The translations under genes were made by a program, and so were the position numbers. This document shows positions 46,171-54,695 of a DNA stretch of 64,000 nt, piece after piece. Below the pieces are notes generated by a model. That model ran no database searches. It saw only the letters and a list, made by a program, of their open reading frames with translations, and was not told the DNA's origin. Source of the stretch: Neoalteromonas flava (lineage in GTDB: Bacteria; Pseudomonadota; Gammaproteobacteria; Enterobacterales; Alteromonadaceae); contig NZ_PEAX01000004.1 in NCBI RefSeq assembly GCF_002807685.1, positions 310,001-374,000 on the forward strand. The letters are read 5' to 3'. The number at the start of each line of letters is the position of its first letter. The stretch's first letter is position 1.

Positions 46171-46198
46171 CGCGTCTTGTTCCTAAGAGTGAGACGCG
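46171..46198 (+). terminator. Hairpin after folE
   Basis: CGCGTCT (46171-46177) pairs with AGACGCG (46192-46198) with a 14-base loop. The downstream CTACTCTTTCC is only weakly T-rich, so it is a possible but weak terminator. Confidence 0.45.
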
Positions 46199-46238
46199 CT
46201 ACTCTTTCCACGTTTTCATGGATTGAGGTCAAAGGGAT

Positions 46239-47438
46239 ATGCGCTTTTTTTGGTTGGTATTTTTAGCACTGGCGAGTGCTGGGTGTAAGCTGACTGATCC
46301 TTCCCCTGTTGTAATAGACGTTAACCCACACGTGCACAGCGGTATGCCTAAAGAGCTGCGTCAGCTGGTCACGGTTGAAACGCTTCGAGGGGCGAAAAAT
46401 CTGCCTGATACCTCAGTGCTTTTTGCCTTGACTACCGAGCAGCAAGCTCATTTTCTCAATTATTATACCGACCCCAGTCGAGCTGATATCGCCAAACACA
46501 AGCGCTTGTATAATTACATTGACAATTTATATGTAGGATTCACATATTTAGGCGATACCTACGATGCCCAAACGGCATTTGCGACTCAAAGTGGCAACTG
46601 CCTTTCGTTGGCCATTTTAACCACCGCGTTAGCAGATCTGGCTGGACTTGAAGTTGCTTATCAAGAAGTGAACGCTGCCCCAGTCTATCGTCGCTTCGAT
46701 AATGTGATGACGCTATCGACCCATGTGCGTACTCACTTGTTTGAAGAGTTATCCCCCGAAGAACTTAAAACGACGGTAATTCGCGGCAAAATTATCATCG
46801 ATTACTATCCGGAGCGCGGCAATATTCGGGGCAACATGATTGCTACGGACACATTTTTTGCTATGTATTACCGAAACTTAGCGAGTGATGCGATCATAAA
46901 TGGTCAGTTAACTTTAGCTTACGAGTTATTGACTAATGCTTTGCAAATCGCCCCCAGTGATGCCGAATCATTGAACGCGATGGCAGTGGTTCTGAACAAG
47001 ATGGGGTATTCACAAAAAGCCCTAAAGCTATATCGATATGCCGTGAGTCACGGCTCAGAATCGCTTAATTTATTAGCCAATTATGCTGTATTAGCACGTG
47101 CTATGGGATTTGTTGAAGAGGCGGAACAACTCAATGCTGCATTGTCGAAAAGTGATGACTCAAATCCGTATCGTTGGCTTGATTTAGCCAACGAAAGAAT
47201 TCATCAAGGTAAGCACCATATTGCACGTTCAATGTTGACCAAGACGCTGGAACGAGCACCTTACTTACATGAAGCCTACTTCTCTTTGGCAAAAAGCTAC
47301 TACCTTACCGGCCAACAAGACGCTGCGGACGAATCGCTGCGCAAAGCAGCTGAACTCGCTCAGCAACCAGAGACGGAAAAGCTTTATGAACAGAAGCGAG
47401 CAGTGTTAGCTATCGTTGATGATGAAGCGATTAATTAG
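46239..47438 (+). CDS. Envelope protein with transglutaminase-like fold and TPR repeats
   Basis: A 399-residue protein. The N-terminus has a signal ending in LASAGC, a possible lipobox with C16 although position -3 is atypical. The first half has SGNCLSLA (C121), LSTHVRTHL (H162) and IIDYYPERG (D188), spaced like the Cys-His-Asp triad of transglutaminase-like proteins. The second half has TPR-type helical repeats, for example AYELLTNALQIAPSDAESLNAMAV and SQKALKLYRYAVSHGSESLN. It is not a named family to me. The stop overlaps the convergent zinc-ribbon gene by eight bases. A peptidase or scaffold role in the periplasm is possible but unproven. Confidence 0.8.
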   Translation: MRFFWLVFLALASAGCKLTDPSPVVIDVNPHVHSGMPKELRQLVTVETLRGAKNLPDTSVLFALTTEQQAHFLNYYTDPSRADIAKHKRLYNYIDNLYVGFTYLGDTYDAQTAFATQSGNCLSLAILTTALADLAGLEVAYQEVNAAPVYRRFDNVMTLSTHVRTHLFEELSPEELKTTVIRGKIIIDYYPERGNIRGNMIATDTFFAMYYRNLASDAIINGQLTLAYELLTNALQIAPSDAESLNAMAVVLNKMGYSQKALKLYRYAVSHGSESLNLLANYAVLARAMGFVEEAEQLNAALSKSDDSNPYRWLDLANERIHQGKHHIARSMLTKTLERAPYLHEAYFSLAKSYYLTGQQDAADESLRKAAELAQQPETEKLYEQKRAVLAIVDDEAIN

Positions 47439-47643
47439 TTGCGCTGTCATCGTCTAAACTGCTGGCGATGACATTGAGTTGTTCACCCAGCCCATCTGCA
47501 ACGACGATCTCGAGCAAATGGTTACAGCGCTGACAACACACCTGATATTCGTGATATTTTTCTCTACATATTGCGGTATCAATTTTGTTAATTGAGCCGC
47601 AGTCCGGACAAATAAATTCTGCTTTTTTCATATCGCTGCCCAT
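47431..47643 (-). CDS. Small zinc-ribbon protein
   Basis: A 70-residue protein. CPDC (near residue 12) and CQRC (near residue 37) form a four-cysteine zinc ribbon, followed by an acidic tail. AAGGA lies seven bases before the ATG at 47643, favouring it over the in-frame ATG at 47631. It overlaps the TPR gene tail-to-tail. Its role is unknown; such small ribbons often act as nucleic-acid- or protein-binding adaptors. Confidence 0.7.
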   Translation of the reverse strand: MGSDMKKAEFICPDCGSINKIDTAICREKYHEYQVCCQRCNHLLEIVVADGLGEQLNVIASSLDDDSATN

Positions 47644-48031
47644 AATCGTTTCCTTGAAAATAGTGCGCAGTATCCCTGCTGGTTAAATTATAGTCAGCTT
47701 GGGTGGTTTTGGATTTGTTTTTTTTATATTTATTGTGGCAAATCAACTCAAACCGTAAACCACGAAATCCAAGAACCAAGAACCAAGAACCAAGAAACAA
47801 ACCACAAACGTAAATTCGCTAGATTTCCATCTCTAACGCGGAGTCAGAAAATTCGTAGCTCGAAACCCAAGAACCAGCTTACGCTTGAGTCAATAACATA
47901 AATCACATCGATAGAGTTCATAAATGGGGGGGAATTTGTTTTGACGTGGCTTAATTACTAATGAGTATGGACGGGATTGAACGCACTGCGAAAAGGCAGT
48001 ACTTGGTATGGCCAAATGACTACCTTCAGCC
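47644..48031. other. 388-base intergenic region with a heptanucleotide repeat
   Basis: No convincing gene. It holds four tandem CCAAGAA units (47769-47796) and a lone further copy at 47867-47873. An apparent minus-strand frame across the repeat (MFLGSWFLVLGF) is low-complexity translation of the repeat, not a gene. There is also a G7 run near 47925-47933. Confidence 0.7.
47769..47796. repeat. Tandem 7-bp repeat (CCAAGAA)4
   Basis: Four exact head-to-tail copies of CCAAGAA, with a separate copy about 70 bases downstream (47867-47873). It lies outside any supported gene. Confidence 0.95.
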
Positions 48032-48448
48032 TTATTTCTGGCAGTCGTCAGATGCAGCTACTTCGTACAGTTCTAATGGCAAATCATCGGGATCACGGAA
48101 AAAAGTAAACTTTTGATTGGTATAGGGATCGACTCTCACTTCTTCAACAGCGACGCCATGTTCAAGTAGGTTTTCAATAGCACTTTGGATATTCTCAGTG
48201 GCAAATGCGAGATGCCTGAGCCCCTGTGCTTCCGGAGATGAGGGGCGTGGGGGCGGATTAGGGAAGGAAAATAATTCAATCTGGCCACCACCGGGTAGGG
48301 CCAGATCTAACTTGTAGGAATTGCGTTCAGCGCGATAATTCTCAGCCAGTACTTTGCAACCGACGACATTGCAATAAAAGGCTTTCGAGCGCGCATAGTC
48401 ACTGCAAATAATCGCTACGTGATGAATACCCGAAATCATGTTAGGCAT
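48032..48448 (-). CDS. VOC-superfamily (glyoxalase I-like) protein
   Basis: A 138-residue protein. GIHHVAIICSDYARSKAFY supplies a metal-ligand histidine and FYCNVVGCK follows; QGLRHLAFATENIQSAIENL and FTFFRDPDDLPLELYE complete the paired beta-alpha-beta-beta-beta modules with the final glutamate ligand. It resembles the widespread GloA2-type members, whose substrate is often unassigned. The start overlaps the amylase stop by one base, so it is co-translated with that gene. Confidence 0.88.
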   Translation of the reverse strand: MPNMISGIHHVAIICSDYARSKAFYCNVVGCKVLAENYRAERNSYKLDLALPGGGQIELFSFPNPPPRPSSPEAQGLRHLAFATENIQSAIENLLEHGVAVEEVRVDPYTNQKFTFFRDPDDLPLELYEVAASDDCQK

Positions 48449-50565
48449 TATTGGGTAACTGCCAAAATATCTGGATTGAGGGTAAATTGCCGGCGAACTT
48501 CTTGGCCATCTGTTGACTCTGCAACGACTTCTATGGCGGTTATATTCTGCAAACGCGGTGGGGGAATAATGGCTGAAAAAGTCGCAGTATAGTCTGTCGC
48601 CAATTCGATGGTATTGCCCTCTTTATCAATTCCATAGGTCGTTACTTTAATGCCGGCCAACTCAGTTTCCTGCTCCAGAGTTACTGCATATTCAAACTTA
48701 ACCCGCTCATTGTCTACGCGTTGGCTAACTAGTTCTAACGCTGTCGGGATTGCGGAAGGCAAGCTCTGGGTACCGCGGTAGAGGGCATACGAAAAGGGTG
48801 AAATTGTAAGCGTTAGTCGGTTGTCGGCTTGCTGTTTGTCGTAAGCAGGAACGACTGCATTGTAGTGAGAGTAAGCATGCACACTCACGTTTACGGTTTC
48901 GGAATTTGGATTAAACACGGCAACATACTCTTCTAGGGTATCTGGGTGAACCCGAGAAAATGCGAGAATACGTTTCGGATCAAAGTCACCGGCTACTTCA
49001 ACCTCACGTAATTGCTGATAACCATAGCGCAGCGTATCGTGTTGTAAGCGTAATTTGGCTAAATGACTTAAACCAATATACAGCGGGTGGCTTTGGTCAA
49101 AATTTTCGTCGGCGGTGGTGGCGTCAGTGCCTATCAGATCGTTGTCATTGTAGCTTGCAACTTGTGAAGCAAACATATTTTCGCGTGCATCCACATCTCC
49201 AGCGTCTCCGGTGAAGCCTTGTTCATCACCGTAGTAAATCACGGGCACGCCGCGGGATAAGTACATAAACGCATGGGCTAATTGATTGCGTTGCAGCTGC
49301 TCCGCTTCGGGTGCATCAGGTTGAGCCTGCTGAATGAACATTCCAACCCGCCCCATATCGTGGTTACCCAGAAAATTCATCAGTTGGGTTGCATCACTGT
49401 CGGCGTCATTATAGTAGTCGTCATTCTGAATCAGTCTGGCGAGGCTATCCAGAGGCTGATCTTTGAAAAAGAAATCCGCAGTCGCGTACTGAATACCAAA
49501 ATCTAACACGGAAGGCATGTTTCCGAGGGTCGTGTAGCGGCTAAGTACAGCTGGGTTGCCATCGTAAACTTCACCAAAAATGTAAAAGTGTTCGATGCCT
49601 TGTGCTTTGGCATGCGCCATGATCGCGGGAGAAAACGCTTCCCAAAACGATAAATCCACATGTTTTACCGTGTCGATGCGAAAACCATCAGGTTTAAATT
49701 CACTGATAATATTCTTGTAGATATCGATCATACCTTGCACGACAAACGGGTCTGAGGTGCGTAAGTCATCTAAGCCGACAAAATCGCCATTCAATGCACT
49801 TTCGCCTTGCCAAAAGCTATCCCCTTGGTTGTGATAATACTTAGGATCGTTTAACCAAGCAGGAGTTTTGGCATTCTCAAGTCCTGCAGGGATGAACGTC
49901 GTGTATGTATCCCCCGCGGCTAACTGCTCAGTGCTTTTATATTCACAACCCGACAGTCCTTCTTTAAAGCTGCCATCTGCATTGTGGCATTCAGTAAAAC
50001 GGATCACGTCAGCAGTATGGTTGGTAATAATATCAAAAAAGATTTTCATGCCGCGAGCATGAGCTGCACTGATCAAGCTCTTAAGATCATCATTACTGCC
50101 AAAGTGTGGGTCAATTTGTGTAAAGTCGAGGATCCAATATCCATGATGAGCGAATCCGGTATTCTGAATGGCTTGGTTGCGTAAAATTGGTGTCATCCAA
50201 ATCGCGGTAACGCCGAGATTCTGTAAATAATCGAGCTTTGCTTCAATGCCTTGCATGTCACCACCATGAAACGCCCACTTGGAAGTGACATCAAGTCCGC
50301 CAGCTGATATCGGTTGCGTCTTCGAACCATTATCATTGTCTGGGTTGGCATTATTGAATCTATCGGGCAAGACAAAATAGAAAACATCGTCCCGTACATC
50401 ACGAACTGGAGATTCGTACACTACTGGTTGAGCAGCTAACGCTGGTTCGGCGCTACGGGGTGAGTCTTTGGAGGATGTGTTTGCTGACGTGTCAGGAGCT
50501 TTCTCACAACCTGCCAATAGCGCTGAAATCGATAAAAGTAGAACGGATAGTCTTATATTTTTCAT
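48448..50565 (-). CDS. Alpha-amylase family (GH13) lipoprotein
   Basis: A 705-residue protein. The signal ends with the lipobox LLAGC (C20). The GH13 barrel follows: DRFNNANPDND near the start, FDIITNHTAD (region I), DGFRIDTVKHVD (region II, nucleophile Asp), FGEVYDGNP (region III, acid Glu) and FLGNHDMGR (region IV, stabilising Asp). A beta-sandwich and a further beta domain of about 100 residues finish the protein. It is probably anchored at the outer membrane and degrades alpha-glucans. It is followed by the co-translated VOC gene; a possible binding protein gene lies at 52322. Confidence 0.92.
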   Translation of the reverse strand: MKNIRLSVLLLSISALLAGCEKAPDTSANTSSKDSPRSAEPALAAQPVVYESPVRDVRDDVFYFVLPDRFNNANPDNDNGSKTQPISAGGLDVTSKWAFHGGDMQGIEAKLDYLQNLGVTAIWMTPILRNQAIQNTGFAHHGYWILDFTQIDPHFGSNDDLKSLISAAHARGMKIFFDIITNHTADVIRFTECHNADGSFKEGLSGCEYKSTEQLAAGDTYTTFIPAGLENAKTPAWLNDPKYYHNQGDSFWQGESALNGDFVGLDDLRTSDPFVVQGMIDIYKNIISEFKPDGFRIDTVKHVDLSFWEAFSPAIMAHAKAQGIEHFYIFGEVYDGNPAVLSRYTTLGNMPSVLDFGIQYATADFFFKDQPLDSLARLIQNDDYYNDADSDATQLMNFLGNHDMGRVGMFIQQAQPDAPEAEQLQRNQLAHAFMYLSRGVPVIYYGDEQGFTGDAGDVDARENMFASQVASYNDNDLIGTDATTADENFDQSHPLYIGLSHLAKLRLQHDTLRYGYQQLREVEVAGDFDPKRILAFSRVHPDTLEEYVAVFNPNSETVNVSVHAYSHYNAVVPAYDKQQADNRLTLTISPFSYALYRGTQSLPSAIPTALELVSQRVDNERVKFEYAVTLEQETELAGIKVTTYGIDKEGNTIELATDYTATFSAIIPPPRLQNITAIEVVAESTDGQEVRRQFTLNPDILAVTQ

Positions 50566-50580
50566 TTGATTTTCCTAAGC

Positions 50581-51558
50581 TTACGGAACTTCCTGACCAC
50601 GTGATTCTTGATATAACGCATACCAATCTTCGCGACTAAGACGAATATTAACGGCCTCAGCACATGCGCGAATGCGCGCTAGATTGGTTGTCCCTATAAT
50701 CGGCTGGATTGCATTCGGTAAACGCATCAACCAAGCCAACACAATGGCTTCAGGTGAGCATTCGTATTTCTCTCCAAGGGCTTTTATCTTTGCTGCTGCC
50801 GCTCGCTGACTAGTGTTTTGTGCTCGTTCTTCTGAACTCAGTTTACCTTGGGCCAAACTCCCCCATGCTTGCATCTGTAGGTTGTTCTCGGTGCAATAGG
50901 TTAAAAGATGGCTGTCGAAGCTGTTGTCTCTGGCACTTGTACTTCCGGTGGTTAAACTTTCCTCTAACCAATCGCACTGTAATAGGCTCATTTCGATTTG
51001 ATTCGCGACAATGGGTAAATCCAGATACTTTTGCATAAAACTGATTTGCGCACTTTGCATATTGGACACACCGATTTGCTTTATTTTGCCTATTGAAATG
51101 AGCTTGCGCAGGATCTCAGTCGTTTCAACGACATCCATCAAAGGGTCGGGGCGATGAAGTAAAAGAACGTCGAGCTGCTCGATATTTAATCGGCGTAAAA
51201 TACCGTCTACAGATTGCTCTATCCAGGTGGCAGAAAAGTCGTAACGTTTTGGGCCCTTTTCATCAGCAAAGCGGATCCCACATTTACTCTGAATGACCAT
51301 CTGATCACGCAGTTCAGGTGCCCGCTTCAGACACTCGCCGAAGGCTATTTCGGCTTTACCAAAGGTATAGATATCGGCGTGGTCAAAAACCGTTATCCCT
51401 TCCTCTAGGGCAGCTTCAATGACTGCTTGGGTATGCTTAATGTCATTTGTCGAAACCGGGTCGGTATTCCAACCGCCGCCCAGCCCCATGCAGCCGTAGA
51501 TCAGTTGGCTCGCACGCGGAAAAGAAGTCTGTATGGGTAAAGATGTATGTGCTTTCAT
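50581..51558 (-). CDS. Aldo/keto reductase (YdhF-like)
   Basis: A 325-residue NADPH-dependent oxidoreductase. The catalytic tetrad fits FDHADIYTFGKAE (Asp, Tyr), QSKCGIR (Lys) and LLLHRPDP (His). IGVSNMQSAQI and QPIIGTTNLARIR bind cofactor. The overall pattern is close to YdhF-type reductases. It is 15 bases upstream of the amylase gene on the same strand, so the three genes 51558-48032 may be one operon. A perfect inverted repeat lies upstream, shared with the divergent lipocalin. Confidence 0.92.
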   Translation of the reverse strand: MKAHTSLPIQTSFPRASQLIYGCMGLGGGWNTDPVSTNDIKHTQAVIEAALEEGITVFDHADIYTFGKAEIAFGECLKRAPELRDQMVIQSKCGIRFADEKGPKRYDFSATWIEQSVDGILRRLNIEQLDVLLLHRPDPLMDVVETTEILRKLISIGKIKQIGVSNMQSAQISFMQKYLDLPIVANQIEMSLLQCDWLEESLTTGSTSARDNSFDSHLLTYCTENNLQMQAWGSLAQGKLSSEERAQNTSQRAAAAKIKALGEKYECSPEAIVLAWLMRLPNAIQPIIGTTNLARIRACAEAVNIRLSREDWYALYQESRGQEVP

Positions 51559-51611
51559 CGTGTTAGCTTAATCAATTTATCGCGTAAATGCGTATGAATA
51601 CGTTTGTAGCC

Positions 51612-51634
51612 TATTGTGACAGAGTTACACAATA
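51612..51634. promoter_or_regulatory. Candidate operator between divergent aldo/keto reductase and lipocalin genes
   Basis: TATTGTG (51612-51618) and CACAATA (51628-51634) are exact reverse complements with a nine-base spacer. It overlaps a plausible lipocalin promoter (TTGTAG at 51604-51609 and TACACA after 16 bases). It resembles a CRP site but with one base too many between the half-sites. Confidence 0.5.
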
Positions 51635-51650
51635 AAGCGGGGATAAATTG

Positions 51651-52196
51651 ATGAATTCAACGCAGAATACTTACCATGCTGGTTTAGCTTCCGTATTGTT
51701 TGCGCTTGCTCTTGCTCTGCTTAGCGGATGCACCGCTATACCCAGTGGTGTTAAGCCAGTAAATGACTTTGACGTTGAGCGCTATCTCGGCCAGTGGTAT
51801 GAAATCGCTCGTTTTGACCATTCCTTTGAACGTGGCTTGAGCAAGGTTACCGCCCAGTACACTCGTCGCGAAGATGGCGGAATTGATGTGACTAATCGCG
51901 GATTTGATGGTGCCAGCAAAACATGGGAAGAAGCGAAGGGGCGCGCTTATTTTGTTGATTCACCGACGGTAGGACATCTGAAAGTGTCATTTTTCGGTCC
52001 GTTTTATGCCAGCTATGTGATCATGGCTTTGGATAAAGATGGCTATCAATATTCTTTGGTCACAGGCCCAAACCGAGATTATTTGTGGATCCTCGCAAGA
52101 GCGCCAAGTCTCTCTGCCGAAATGACCAATCAATTGATTACGTATGCGGAACAGCAGGGGTATGACACCAGTAGGCTGATTTGGGTACAACAATAA
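51651..52196 (+). CDS. blc: Outer-membrane lipocalin (Blc type)
   Basis: A 181-residue lipoprotein. The signal ends at LLSGC (lipobox). Lipocalin motif GQWYEIARFDHSFERGL, then DVTNRGFD and KGRAYFVDSPTVGHLKVSFFG, match bacterial Blc, which binds lysophospholipids or fatty acids at the outer membrane. The final region (RDYLWILARAPSLS) has the third lipocalin motif. The ATG at 51651 is preferred over TTG at 51648; GCGGGG is eight bases upstream. It is divergent from the aldo/keto reductase. Confidence 0.94.
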   Translation: MNSTQNTYHAGLASVLFALALALLSGCTAIPSGVKPVNDFDVERYLGQWYEIARFDHSFERGLSKVTAQYTRREDGGIDVTNRGFDGASKTWEEAKGRAYFVDSPTVGHLKVSFFGPFYASYVIMALDKDGYQYSLVTGPNRDYLWILARAPSLSAEMTNQLITYAEQQGYDTSRLIWVQQ

Positions 52197-52321
52197 TTGA
52201 CCTAGCATAGCGATAGCATTGTTGTTTAAATGGGGCTATTCTTTGCTCAGTGACAACTGTTCTCTCGAAGAGTAGTCCCAATAGTATGGAGGCTTTCCTT
52301 TTTCGTGTAGTGGAGGATGGT

Positions 52322-53602
52322 GTGCGCCATAAAACTGAAATAAATCTCGTTAAAACACTGCTTATTATCAGTGTCTCTCTGTTTGTAACGCCGTCCATAT
52401 TTGCCGACGCTGTCAATCAGCGCTACTCAATCAACTTTGCCCCGAACCCGTCTTCGGTCGCACAGCTCGAGTTCTATCATATTTTGGTCAGTCGCTTCGA
52501 ACGCCAATACCCACAAGTCGATGTGCATATTAATTCGCAAATGATGGAATCTCATAAACAGCGAGTAGCAGATTTTAACCAAGGTAACACGCAAGATATT
52601 GATGTGATGTTAGCTTTTGCTGGTACTCAGCTCGAATCATTGATCCGCAGTGGGCATATTGCTGCCATAGATGAGGTTTGGTTTAAACACGATCTCGATA
52701 ATGTATTTCCATATTCCACTAAACAAATGGTTAGCATTGAGGGTCAACCGTTTGCAATTCCACTGGCTTACTATCAATGGGGCTTTTATTACCGCAAGTC
52801 ATTTTTTCAGCGTTGGGGCTTATCGGAACCTGAGAATTGGGAACAATTCCTAGCGACAATTAAGCAGCTAGCTACAGTGGTTGATAGCCCTCTTAATTTT
52901 AGTGGAGCAAACCCATGGACAACACTTGCTTGGTTTGATTATCTGTCACTACGCCTTTTGGGGCGAGAATATTATTTAGAGCTAATGGCGGGTTCGCGAA
53001 GCTTCAATACTCCAGAGGTCGCAAATGTTTTTGAGCACTGGCAACAACTGATCCAAGCAGGAGCGTTCGATCCAGTTCATAAAGGACTGAGTTGGCAACA
53101 GTCTTTGCCTTTCTTTTACCGTGGTAAAACCGCTTTGATGTTACAAGGGAATTTCTTTTTGGCAGATGCGCCAGAGAGCCTATTAAGCGATATTGGTTTT
53201 TTCCCCTTCCCGCGCATGAGAGTTGACATGCCAAACTATGAAATAGCACCGATGGATACGGTCGTTATGGCTTCGCACGCAAAAGACAAGCCATTCGTAA
53301 AGGAGTTTTTAGTGTTCTTGTCGCTGCACGAAACGCAAACCTTTTTCTCTGAATACGTTGATGTGATTTCTCCGCGCAGTGATTATCAACCTAACAACAA
53401 CTACTTACTACAGGTGGGCGCAGAATTATTGCATAACGCTGATGGGCTCGTGCAATACTTTGACCGGGAAACAGACCCTGAATTTACTCGTATTGCAGGA
53501 GAGACTTTTGTGACATTTATGAGTGGAGAAATCACGGTTGAGATGGTACTAACTAAACTCGAAAGTGCCCGGCAGATGTATTTGCTTAAACCTTCCTCTT
53601 AG
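52322..53602 (+). CDS. Periplasmic extracellular solute-binding protein, sugar-type (family 1)
   Basis: A 426-residue ABC-type binding protein. A Sec signal (VKTLLIISVSLFVTPSIFADA) follows the start. The mature part has QLEFYHILVSRFERQYPQVDVHI, IDVMLAFAGTQLESLIRSGHIAAI, PLAYYQWGFYYRKSFFQRWG and GKTALMLQGNFFLAD, typical of maltose- and oligosaccharide-binding proteins. The frame is open from GTG at 52250, but GTG at 52322 has GGAGG five bases upstream and gives a normal signal peptide. No permease or ATPase genes are adjacent, so partners are elsewhere or it works in signalling. A sugar ligand is inference from the family. Confidence 0.85.
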   Translation: MRHKTEINLVKTLLIISVSLFVTPSIFADAVNQRYSINFAPNPSSVAQLEFYHILVSRFERQYPQVDVHINSQMMESHKQRVADFNQGNTQDIDVMLAFAGTQLESLIRSGHIAAIDEVWFKHDLDNVFPYSTKQMVSIEGQPFAIPLAYYQWGFYYRKSFFQRWGLSEPENWEQFLATIKQLATVVDSPLNFSGANPWTTLAWFDYLSLRLLGREYYLELMAGSRSFNTPEVANVFEHWQQLIQAGAFDPVHKGLSWQQSLPFFYRGKTALMLQGNFFLADAPESLLSDIGFFPFPRMRVDMPNYEIAPMDTVVMASHAKDKPFVKEFLVFLSLHETQTFFSEYVDVISPRSDYQPNNNYLLQVGAELLHNADGLVQYFDRETDPEFTRIAGETFVTFMSGEITVEMVLTKLESARQMYLLKPSS

Positions 53603-53610
53603 TCAGAATT

Positions 53611-53633
53611 ACGCTGGCAACAGTCTGCCAGCG
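53611..53633. terminator. Strong hairpin after the solute-binding protein gene
   Basis: ACGCTGGCA (53611-53619) pairs with TGCCAGCGT (53625-53633) around a five-base loop. No T-run follows on either strand; it sits between convergent genes and may protect or weakly terminate both transcripts. Confidence 0.5.
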
Positions 53634-53646
53634 TGGCTATCTTCCG

Positions 53647-54105
53647 TTAGGATGTCGCGGTATCCGTTATGGGCTGACCGCGCCCGCCATTGACCTTATG
53701 TTTCGCTATAGCCAACCACGCACCGAATAAACACACTGGCAGTGGCATAATGAGTTTTGCTACTTGCTGCAGTAGGTGATGTTCGGGATTTAGCACAATG
53801 CTAAGTGCGCCATAAAGGGTAAGTCCAATAGCAAAGTAACAGGCGTGCTTGTATCCGTATGCGCCGGTTTTAACTGTAATTGCATAGGCACAGCCAAGCG
53901 CAGTAAGGCTGCCAATCATGGCGGTACCGATGGTAATTAATCCAGAGTTTGCCGCCAGCGTCTGCAGTTCAGATGTTGTGTATTGATCGAGCGGGATACC
54001 TGTCTGCCAATACAGAGTTAGCAAGATAGCTAAGGTTGCAGAGATAAGAATATACAAACCAAAGGCAACAGCTAGGTTTTTAATCTTAAGTGGTTGTTTG
54101 TTCAT
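53647..54105 (-). CDS. Four-span membrane protein of unknown function
   Basis: A 152-residue protein with four hydrophobic segments (VAFGLYILISATLAILLTLY, GTAMIGSLTALGCAYAI, YFAIGLTLYGALSIVL and IMPLPVCLFGAWLAI). No family is recognised. It is 50 bases downstream of the membrane HTH gene on the same strand, so it is probably in the same operon and may be that regulator's partner or target. The ATG at 54105 is the first in frame. Confidence 0.7.
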   Translation of the reverse strand: MNKQPLKIKNLAVAFGLYILISATLAILLTLYWQTGIPLDQYTTSELQTLAANSGLITIGTAMIGSLTALGCAYAITVKTGAYGYKHACYFAIGLTLYGALSIVLNPEHHLLQQVAKLIMPLPVCLFGAWLAIAKHKVNGGRGQPITDTATS

Positions 54106-54155
54106 CTATAGAGTCCTTTTTGCATCAAACGGTACTTGAGACCAGTTTGAAGGGG

Positions 54156-54695
54156 TTAAAAAATAGATGAGCCAAGCTGATATTTTTTCTGAGTACGCAG
54201 GTATGTCAGTAAAAAAATAACGGCAGAAATGATCAACACAATAGACAGGCTATTCTTCAACAACTGAAAGGTTTCGTGATCGATTTTCTGCATATCGAAT
54301 GCGGAAAATATCCCGTAAAAACCAAACAAGTGGCTAACAAAAACAACAGCAAAGCCAATGTATAATTGCTTCACCGCTTGTTTGCCCTGTTGACGAAGCC
54401 GTATGTTATCTTTGCTTTCGCTATAGGTTTCGTGCTGACCCTCTTGGAGTTGTTCTGCGCTAGCTGAAGTTTCTTCGCCCATTTCCATTAACGCGGTATC
54501 TTCTAACAGTCCTTGAATATCAATATCAAAGACGGCGCACAGGCATTTTATGCTCTCTTGCGATGCAACGGCCTTGGCTTCAATTCTTTGCACTGTTCTT
54601 AGACTTAACCCTGATAAATCAGCGAGTTGCTGCTGTGACCAGCATTTGCTCTCGCGGAGTTGTTTAAGTTTGTTAGCGTTAATTTTCAATAGCAC
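54156..54695 (-). CDS. XRE-family HTH protein with two C-terminal membrane spans
   Basis: A 179-residue protein. The N-terminal HTH has LRESKCWSQQQLADLSGLSL and RTVQRIEAKAVASQESIKCL, a clear Cro/CI-type domain. A charged linker leads to two hydrophobic segments (YIGFAVVFVSHLFGFYGIF and SLSIVLIISAVIFLLTYL). The start is GTG at 54695 with GGAG eight bases upstream. Such membrane-tethered XRE proteins are often autoregulators that sense membrane state. Inverted and direct repeats lie just upstream (54721-54731 and 54764-54779). Confidence 0.85.
   Translation of the reverse strand: MLLKINANKLKQLRESKCWSQQQLADLSGLSLRTVQRIEAKAVASQESIKCLCAVFDIDIQGLLEDTALMEMGEETSASAEQLQEGQHETYSESKDNIRLRQQGKQAVKQLYIGFAVVFVSHLFGFYGIFSAFDMQKIDHETFQLLKNSLSIVLIISAVIFLLTYLRTQKKYQLGSSIF

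Noticed and set aside
47588-47800. A 70-residue minus-strand frame beginning MFLGSWFLVLGF
   Set aside because: Its first part is translation of the CCAAGAA repeat and its end overlaps the zinc-ribbon gene in another frame.
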